A stretch of 40,159 nucleotides of DNA from contig QCDJ01000012.1 of NCBI GenBank assembly GCA_003280935.1, forward strand, positions 1 to 40,159. Direction: 5' to 3'. The notes beneath the pieces were generated by a model. That model worked only from the letters and a program-made list of their open reading frames with translations. It was not told the origin of the DNA and ran no database searches. Shown here one piece after another: positions 34,715-40,159 of this stretch. Every line of letters begins with the position of its first letter. Position 1 is the first letter of the stretch. Source of the DNA: Prochlorococcus sp. AG-355-B23. GTDB lineage: Bacteria; Cyanobacteriota; Cyanobacteriia; PCC-6307; Cyanobiaceae. Both the position numbers and the translations under genes were made by a program.

Positions 34715-35815
34715 TTAAAACCATTCAGTCTCAGCATTATCTTTTTCATTTGTATCGTCAAGTGGTGTAGTTCTATCAAATTTCATTGATATACTTTTTT
34801 CTTGCTCACCCGATACATCAACAGCTTTAATATCATATTTTTGAGTCCCGTCTCTAAATGGAACTTGAATTCTAAAAGTACCATCTGAAGCGAGAGGCAC
34901 ATCTTCTCCGCCTATTGTAAGTTTTGCAGAAGGCTCTGTAGCTCCATAAACGATCAATTCAGCATCAGCAACGAGCCAAAAAGATCTATTTTTAACAATT
35001 CCGCTTCCAGAATCATTTAAACCTGATGACCATTTACCAGCACCTGAGTCTGTAAGATTATCATTGAGGTTTGTTGAATTTAAGTTTTCCATAAATTCTT
35101 CAGAACCCACTTTTCTACTGAGAGAAATGTTAGTTGCTGCTTGGTATAACCTTTCATGCATTCCATTTTGTTCTGAAACAACAGGATTAGAAATATCTGG
35201 GATTGACTCAGGAGTTGAATCTAAATTAAATGGTACAAATTTATCAAGAATCTGCTCAGAAGGATGAGACCCAGGAACATGGCTTATCGAAGAAAATGCC
35301 AATGACATCCAGTTAAAACCATATTTGTAACCTAATTCAACTTTATAATCTCTATCTGCAAGTGGGATTGGCAAGTACCACTCGGTACTGTAACTATCAA
35401 CTGCTATCTCCCTTAGTGTTCCTTGATTCAAGTTGCTTCCTTCAGAACCGGATGCATCAAATAATCGTAAACATAATTTATTTGCTCCCAAAGATTGTGC
35501 TTTTTCTCTATCTGCATCAGAAATTTGCCAAAAAACATAAGCCCAATCTGGATCTCGGGGTAGGAAAACTACATTCGTTTTAACTTCTTCACTACTATTG
35601 AAAGTATTGAACTCAGAAGTTACTTCAGGTTTTGACTCAGAAGAAGTAGTGTATATTTTTTTTGTAAATTTTTCTTGATACTTAAGTATTAAATCAACTA
35701 AAACAGCTTTTGTTTTGCGACTGTACAGCGGAACCGATAATTTACTTGCTTCTTGACGTAATTGTCTGAGGGTTAGTGAGAGTAATTGATCTTTATTCAT
35801 GATCCCATCAGCCAC
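34715..35815 (-). CDS. SAP/Rho_N-like domain plus DUF4912 protein
   Basis: A 366-residue protein. Residues about 6-48 (LLSLTLRQLRQEASKLSVPLYSR) look like a SAP/Rho-N helix-extended-helix, often nucleic-acid binding. Residues about 80-185 (FLPRDPDWAYVFWQISD) match DUF4912, and the end (about 275-350) is a beta-rich region with GGEDVPLASDGTFRIQVPF, like a Big or glucanase-associated sandwich. The GTG start at 35815 is supported by GGAG eight bases upstream; an ATG five codons in is the alternative. Function unknown. Confidence 0.75.
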   Translation of the reverse strand: MADGIMNKDQLLSLTLRQLRQEASKLSVPLYSRKTKAVLVDLILKYQEKFTKKIYTTSSESKPEVTSEFNTFNSSEEVKTNVVFLPRDPDWAYVFWQISDADREKAQSLGANKLCLRLFDASGSEGSNLNQGTLREIAVDSYSTEWYLPIPLADRDYKVELGYKYGFNWMSLAFSSISHVPGSHPSEQILDKFVPFNLDSTPESIPDISNPVVSEQNGMHERLYQAATNISLSRKVGSEEFMENLNSTNLNDNLTDSGAGKWSSGLNDSGSGIVKNRSFWLVADAELIVYGATEPSAKLTIGGEDVPLASDGTFRIQVPFRDGTQKYDIKAVDVSGEQEKSISMKFDRTTPLDDTNEKDNAETEWF

Positions 35816-36088
35816 TTTAAATTCTCCGTTTTTGTTTGGGATCAGTATGTTCTTTTTTTTTAGGAATTGTGTGTCTTTTTAGCCTGTCGTCAGGATCCTC
35901 TGACTACTAAAAAATTCTCAAAATTGATATTTCTCTTCAAAACAATTGGTATCAAAGAAATTAATTAATTTTCAGGTCTTTTTGAAATGTAAATTAATTT
36001 TCTTTTTTTTTAAATTTTATTACCTGAATTTGTTAACGACTCAACAAAAATATATTTTTTCTTCGGGATCATTTGAATAAAAGAGAAT
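35816..36088. other. 273-base intergenic region, possible 5' leader
   Basis: The gap separates two minus-strand genes. It is AT-rich except around 35883-35904, where two small hairpins compete: GTCAG/CTGAC (35889-35904) and CCTG/CAGG (35883-35894). They share the CAG bases, so only one can form. Both lie about 70-90 bases upstream of the DUF4912 gene start. No T-run follows either, so they do not look like terminators. Confidence 0.35.
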
Positions 36089-36442
36089 TCAGCGTTGTTC
36101 AACTAGAAGTACTAAATCATCTATTTCTAGATCCTCAATACTTTTACCTATTTTTTTTGAAAAAGTACTTAATTTTTTCGAAGTGGATTCTAACTGCTCA
36201 TAAAAAAGATCACTAAATTTTTTATCATCAAATTTTCTAGATTGGTTATCACACCATTCTCTCAGGGAATTTTTATTATTACATTCCAAACTATTATCTA
36301 GATTGATAATTTTTAAAATCTGAAGGCAATGAGCGAGTATTCTTAAATGATGTTTTTGCATGATAGGCAGATCAAGATTATCAATTTCTTGAATAGTTTC
36401 TATGTTTAATGGGTTAGACAAGGGATCAAGATGATTAGACAT
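36089..36442 (-). CDS. hypothetical protein divergent from sufB
   Basis: A 117-residue, mostly helical protein that I do not recognise. It has three cysteines (C39, C54 and C64), a C-terminal helix STSKKLSTFSKKIG and an acidic end IEDLEIDDLVLLVEQR. In many cyanobacteria the repressor SufR is encoded divergently from sufBCDS; this protein is much shorter than SufR (about 215 aa) and lacks an obvious helix-turn-helix. A 95-base gap separates it from sufB. Confidence 0.6.
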   Translation of the reverse strand: MSNHLDPLSNPLNIETIQEIDNLDLPIMQKHHLRILAHCLQILKIINLDNSLECNNKNSLREWCDNQSRKFDDKKFSDLFYEQLESTSKKLSTFSKKIGKSIEDLEIDDLVLLVEQR

Positions 36443-36537
36443 TAATTTTTAGTTTTAATAAAGGAAAAAAACTCAATATTGGGGATATCTTTCGTTAAAG
36501 TATATAAAGCTAATTGTAATAAGTTATTTTTGATAAC

Positions 36538-37980
36538 ATGGTTAACGAAAATTTAGTTAAAGATGTAGTAAAAGAGCCTTACAAATATGGTTTCGTTACT
36601 GATATTGAAACTGAAAAAATAGAAAAGGGATTAAATGAAGATATAATAAGATTAATTTCACAGAAAAAAGAAGAGCCAAAATTTCTTCTTGATTTTAGAT
36701 TAAAAGCCTTTAGAAAATGGCAAAAAATGAAAGAGCCAGATTGGGCAGCATTAGGATATAAAAAAATTGATTATCAAGATATTATTTATTACTCTGCTCC
36801 TAAGCAAAAAGAGAAAATCTCTAGCTTAGACGAAGTTGATCCCAAACTTCTTGAGACTTTTGATAAATTAGGAATACCCCTTACGGAGCAAAAAAAACTC
36901 ACAAATGTAGCAGTAGATGCTGTCTTTGATAGTGTTTCTATAGCCACAACTTTTAGAGAAGAACTTGCTGAACATGGAGTTATATTTTGCTCAATTAGTG
37001 AAGCAGTAAAAAATCATGCGGATTTGATTGAAAAATATTTAGGTACAGTAGTTCCAGCTAGTGACAATTATTTTGCAGCACTAAATTCTGCAGTTTTTAG
37101 TGATGGTTCTTTTGTTTATATCCCAAAAGGTGTTACCTGCCCTATGGATCTATCTTCCTACTTCAGAATTAATAGTGGAGATTCAGGACAATTCGAAAGA
37201 ACACTAATCATTGCTGAAGAATCAAGTTCTGTAAGTTATCTAGAAGGTTGTACAGCTCCAATGTTTGATACAAATACCCTTCATGCAGCAGTTGTAGAGC
37301 TTATAGCGTTAGACGACGCCTCAATAAAATATTCAACAGTACAAAATTGGTATGCAGGTGATGATGAAGGTATTGGCGGAATTTTTAATTTTGTCACAAA
37401 GAGAGGAAAATGTTTAGGTAAGAGAAGTAAAATTAGCTGGTCTCAAGTTGAAACAGGGTCTGCAATTACATGGAAATATCCTAGCTGTCTTCTTTTAGGG
37501 GAAGAATCTGTAGGAGAATTTTATTCAGTGGCTCTCACCAATAATCTTCAGCAAGCAGATACAGGCACAAAAATGATCCATATTGGGCCTAAGACCAAAT
37601 CAACTATTGTTAGCAAAGGTATTAGTGCGGGCAACTCAAAAAATAGCTATAGAGGTCTTGTCAAAATGGGAACAAAAGCTACAGGATCAAGAAATTACAG
37701 TCAATGTGATTCAATGTTAATAGGGGATCAAGCTTCTGCAAATACATTCCCTTACATCAAATCTCAGCAACCCAATTCTGAAATTGAACATGAAGCAAGC
37801 ACATGTAGGATCTCAGAAGACCAACTTTTTTATCTCCAAAGCAGAGGTATAGAATTTGAGGAGGCAGTATCTATGATGGTTAGCGGTTTTTGCAGAGATG
37901 TATTTAATCAATTACCTATGGAATTTGCTGCTGAAGCAGATAAGTTACTGGCACTTAAACTAGAGGGATCAGTAGGTTAA
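36538..37980 (+). CDS. sufB: Fe-S cluster assembly protein SufB
   Basis: SufB is the scaffold subunit of SufBCD, on which iron-sulfur clusters form. The 480-residue protein has the family length and landmarks: [41 protein letters not shown] core, SYLEGCTAP, the beta-helix with [22 protein letters not shown], and the C-terminal [22 protein letters not shown]. It begins the plus-strand suf operon; TATATA near 36501 is a weak promoter candidate. Confidence 0.95.
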   Translation: MVNENLVKDVVKEPYKYGFVTDIETEKIEKGLNEDIIRLISQKKEEPKFLLDFRLKAFRKWQKMKEPDWAALGYKKIDYQDIIYYSAPKQKEKISSLDEVDPKLLETFDKLGIPLTEQKKLTNVAVDAVFDSVSIATTFREELAEHGVIFCSISEAVKNHADLIEKYLGTVVPASDNYFAALNSAVFSDGSFVYIPKGVTCPMDLSSYFRINSGDSGQFERTLIIAEESSSVSYLEGCTAPMFDTNTLHAAVVELIALDDASIKYSTVQNWYAGDDEGIGGIFNFVTKRGKCLGKRSKISWSQVETGSAITWKYPSCLLLGEESVGEFYSVALTNNLQQADTGTKMIHIGPKTKSTIVSKGISAGNSKNSYRGLVKMGTKATGSRNYSQCDSMLIGDQASANTFPYIKSQQPNSEIEHEASTCRISEDQLFYLQSRGIEFEEAVSMMVSGFCRDVFNQLPMEFAAEADKLLALKLEGSVG

Positions 37981-38001
37981 TTAATCAATTTCTAAACTGA
38001 A

Positions 38002-38787
38002 ATGCAAAGTACAATGAAAGAATTAGATCCAATTTTAGAAGTTGAAAACCTCTCTGCATCTACTGATAATCTTCCAATTTTAAAAGGGGTTTCACTTACT
38101 GTCTATCCTGGAGAAATCCATGCCATTATGGGAAGAAATGGATGTGGCAAAAGTACTCTTTCGAAAATCATTGCAGGACATCCTTCGTATAATATTACAA
38201 ATGGCGACATAAAATTTTTAGGTGAAAACATCAACTCCCTAGAACCTGAAGAGAGAGCTCAATCAGGTATTTTTCTTGGGTTTCAATATCCAATTGAAAT
38301 TCCAGGTGTAAGCAATCTGGAGTTTCTTAGAGTTTCAACTAATGCTAGGAGGAAATTCCTTAACAAAGAAGAATTAGATACTTTTGATTTTGAAGAATTA
38401 GTTAAAGAAAAGTTAGAGCTTGTGAAAATGAATCATGCATTCCTATCAAGGAGTGTAAATCAAGGATTTTCTGGAGGTGAAAAAAAAAGAAATGAAATTC
38501 TGCAAATGGCTTTACTTGAGCCCAAGATAGCAATATTAGATGAGACCGATTCTGGTCTAGATATTGATGCTTTAAGAATAGTGGCATCAGGAATTAAAAA
38601 AATATCTAATGCACAAACTGGGATAATACTAATTACCCACTATCAAAGATTATTAGATGAAATTGAACCAAATTATGTCCATGTTATGTCAGACGGACAA
38701 ATCATAAAAACTGGTGAGAGTGATCTTGCTCTAGAACTTGAGAAAAAAGGGTATGAATGGACTGATAACTTTATAAAAGAGAACTAA
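38002..38787 (+). CDS. sufC: Fe-S cluster assembly ATPase SufC
   Basis: SufC is the ABC-type ATPase that drives conformational change in SufBD. The 261-residue protein has Walker [10 protein letters not shown] (44-52), the signature FSGGEKKR (156-163) and Walker B with the SufC-specific [14 protein letters not shown] (178-191). It lies 21 bases after sufB and 4 bases before sufD. Confidence 0.95.
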   Translation: MQSTMKELDPILEVENLSASTDNLPILKGVSLTVYPGEIHAIMGRNGCGKSTLSKIIAGHPSYNITNGDIKFLGENINSLEPEERAQSGIFLGFQYPIEIPGVSNLEFLRVSTNARRKFLNKEELDTFDFEELVKEKLELVKMNHAFLSRSVNQGFSGGEKKRNEILQMALLEPKIAILDETDSGLDIDALRIVASGIKKISNAQTGIILITHYQRLLDEIEPNYVHVMSDGQIIKTGESDLALELEKKGYEWTDNFIKEN

Positions 38788-38791
38788 ATAA

Positions 38792-40009
38792 ATGGAAATT
38801 ATTGAAAAAATAAAAACCAATAAATCGATTGATAATGAAACAGAAATACAAAAAATCTGTCTAAATAAATTACAATCAAGTCCCCTCCCGAATCCCAAAA
38901 GTGAACAATGGAGACTTTCAAATAAATCAAAATTTTCAAACTTTTTAGACTACTCGATTAATGAAAAAGATCCAAAATTTGATACACCTTTTCCGAACAC
39001 TTCTCAGGGTACTATTAGGTTAGTAATTGGTAATAATTGCCAAATTAATTTAATAGGAGAAAATTATTCAATACAGCAATTAAGTCAGGATGAATTAGAT
39101 AAATATATCAAGGAACAGATATCTTGCTTTGATCAAGACGAAAATTGGAGTAATTTGCTTAATCTGTCTTTGAGTAATACAAAAAATATCTTGGGATTAA
39201 AAATAAATGGATCAAAAATTCCTTCTATAGAAATCTTTAGTCATTCATCAAGTAATGCATTAAGCGCTAAAACCCTGGTAATTTTTTTGGAAAAGAATTG
39301 TGATGTTGAATTACTACAAGTAAATCTTGGTAAAGAAAACTCTTCCTTATCTCAATCAACATACTTTTGTTTAGATGAAAATAGTTGTGTAAATCATGGT
39401 GTTGTTTCTTACGGTGAAAACAGATCAAATTTATTAAATTCTCTCAATGTAATTCAACAAAAAAATAGCGAATACAACTTAGGTTCTGTACATTTCAAAT
39501 TCAATTATGCAAGATTTGAAATTAGTATTAAACAATCTGAAGGAAACGCTAAAACCAATATTAAAGGTATGCAAATAACAAAAAAAGATGAACAAATTTC
39601 TACTTATACAAAAATAGAATTTAATGGCCCAAATGGATTTCTAGATCAAATCAACAAATCACTTGCTGACGATGAATCACATGCAATATTTGAAGGTACA
39701 ATAATAGTTCCTAAAATTGCCCAGAAAACTAATGCTTCTCAATTAAGTAGGAATTTACTTTTATCAAATCACGCACAAATAGATACCAAGCCTCAATTAG
39801 AAATAATTGCTGATGACGTCAAATGCAAACATGGAGCTACAATATCGCAATTAAATGAGGATGAACTTTTTTATATGAGATCAAGAGGGATCACATTACC
39901 AGAAGCAAGTAAACTACAATTAAGTTCTTACTTTCAAGAAATAATTTCATTTATTCCCGTTTCAAAAGATAGATGGGATTTGCTTGATAAACTTTTAAAT
40001 GAAAAATAA
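38792..40009 (+). CDS. sufD: Fe-S cluster assembly protein SufD
   Basis: SufD is the SufB paralogue that pairs with it in the SufBC2D complex. The 405-residue protein is divergent in its first 200 residues but has the conserved C-terminal half: a beta-helix region and DDVKCKHGATISQLNEDELFYMRSRGI. Its stop shares one base with the sufS ATG (TAATG). Confidence 0.92.
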   Translation: MEIIEKIKTNKSIDNETEIQKICLNKLQSSPLPNPKSEQWRLSNKSKFSNFLDYSINEKDPKFDTPFPNTSQGTIRLVIGNNCQINLIGENYSIQQLSQDELDKYIKEQISCFDQDENWSNLLNLSLSNTKNILGLKINGSKIPSIEIFSHSSSNALSAKTLVIFLEKNCDVELLQVNLGKENSSLSQSTYFCLDENSCVNHGVVSYGENRSNLLNSLNVIQQKNSEYNLGSVHFKFNYARFEISIKQSEGNAKTNIKGMQITKKDEQISTYTKIEFNGPNGFLDQINKSLADDESHAIFEGTIIVPKIAQKTNASQLSRNLLLSNHAQIDTKPQLEIIADDVKCKHGATISQLNEDELFYMRSRGITLPEASKLQLSSYFQEIISFIPVSKDRWDLLDKLLNEK

Positions 40010-40159
40010 TGGAAACGATTCAAAATTTCCCTGAAATAACTAGGAAAGACTTTCCTCTTTTAAATAACAACATAAAAAGTAATGAGCAAATCATTTATTT
40101 AGACCATGCTGCAACCACGCAAAAACCAAGTCAAGTCTTAAAAAAAATTGATGAATACT
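40009..40159 (+). CDS. sufS: cysteine desulfurase SufS, 5' end (partial)
   Basis: About 50 N-terminal residues are present before the window ends. The segment KDFPLL and IIYLDHAATTQKPSQV is the opening of SufS-type (group II) cysteine desulfurases, which use PLP to release sulfur from cysteine for the SufBCD scaffold. Its ATG overlaps the sufD stop by one base. Confidence 0.9.
   Translation, partial: METIQNFPEITRKDFPLLNNNIKSNEQIIYLDHAATTQKPSQVLKKIDEY

Noticed and set aside
35362..35583. A 73-codon plus-strand frame inside the DUF4912 gene
   Set aside because: Antisense shadow of a well-supported gene, with low-complexity composition.
36010..36072. A 20-codon minus-strand frame (MIPKKKYIFVESLTNSGNKI) just after the hypothetical gene
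   Set aside because: Too short, no ribosome site, no family recognised; chance is likely in AT-rich DNA.
1..40159. tRNA, rRNA, CRISPR, insertion sequence or prophage
   Set aside because: The intergenic gaps were read and none shows a cloverleaf, repeat array, transposase or integrase; all gaps are below 300 bases.

Overview
The window looks like a piece of a high-light-adapted Prochlorococcus genome. The base composition is very AT-rich and the genes are tightly packed, often sharing start or stop codons. Many products are typical of cyanobacteria: zeta-carotene desaturase, a CRR7-like NDH-1 factor, a PetL-like subunit, a high-light-inducible protein, DUF751, DUF2973, DUF3120, DUF4346 and a TIGR03279 radical SAM protein. 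The genus is inferred from the translated proteins, not from a database search. No tRNA, rRNA, CRISPR array, insertion sequence or prophage gene was seen, and no gene-free stretch exceeds 300 bases. This reads as core genome rather than a genomic island.

Layout. 1-2.7 kb: the 3' end of crtQ and an SRPBCC gene converge on a minus-strand DUF751-rbfA-hemD operon. 2.7-5.0 kb: GST-like protein, DUF6816, CRR7-like protein and shikimate kinase, all with overlapping or nearly touching ends. 5.0-8.4 kb (plus): a tandem-domain 6-pyruvoyl-tetrahydropterin synthase, a RibD C-domain reductase whose start overlaps the synthase stop codon, a FemAB/GNAT-like protein, DUF4346 and a short PetL-like gene. 8.4-13.2 kb: rimO (-), VKOR-thioredoxin fusion (+), nadB and DUF3120 (-). 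13.4-18.4 kb (plus): TIGR03279 radical SAM protein, TolC-like protein, inositol-monophosphatase-family enzyme, YihY/BrkB protein and a small zinc-ribbon membrane protein. 18.4-19.3 kb (minus): a 48-aa Hlip, a picocyanobacterial hypothetical and DUF2973. 19.4-23.7 kb: HtrA protease, ABC-F ATPase and four small genes, including a Nif11-like protein and a ribbon-helix-helix regulator.

23.7-28.9 kb (minus): a K+/Na+ operon (DASS transporter with two RCK_C domains, ktrB, ktrA) and a type-II NADH dehydrogenase. 29.0-32.8 kb: cysH, coaX, bcp, a phosphopantetheinyl transferase and rarA. 32.9-36.4 kb (minus): pgm, a 56-aa membrane protein, a SAP-like/DUF4912 protein and a hypothetical. 36.5 kb to the end (plus): sufBCD and the 5' end of sufS, the Fe-S cluster assembly operon.

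No clearly unprecedented multi-gene system is visible. The points most worth following are the fused PTPS with one degenerate catalytic site coupled to a DHFR-fold reductase; an inverted-repeat operator candidate upstream of the ribbon-helix-helix gene; a Nif11-like protein that stops one residue after its double glycine; two divergent gene pairs whose start codons touch or overlap; and a 262-base convergent gap that stands out in a genome where other convergent pairs overlap or nearly touch.
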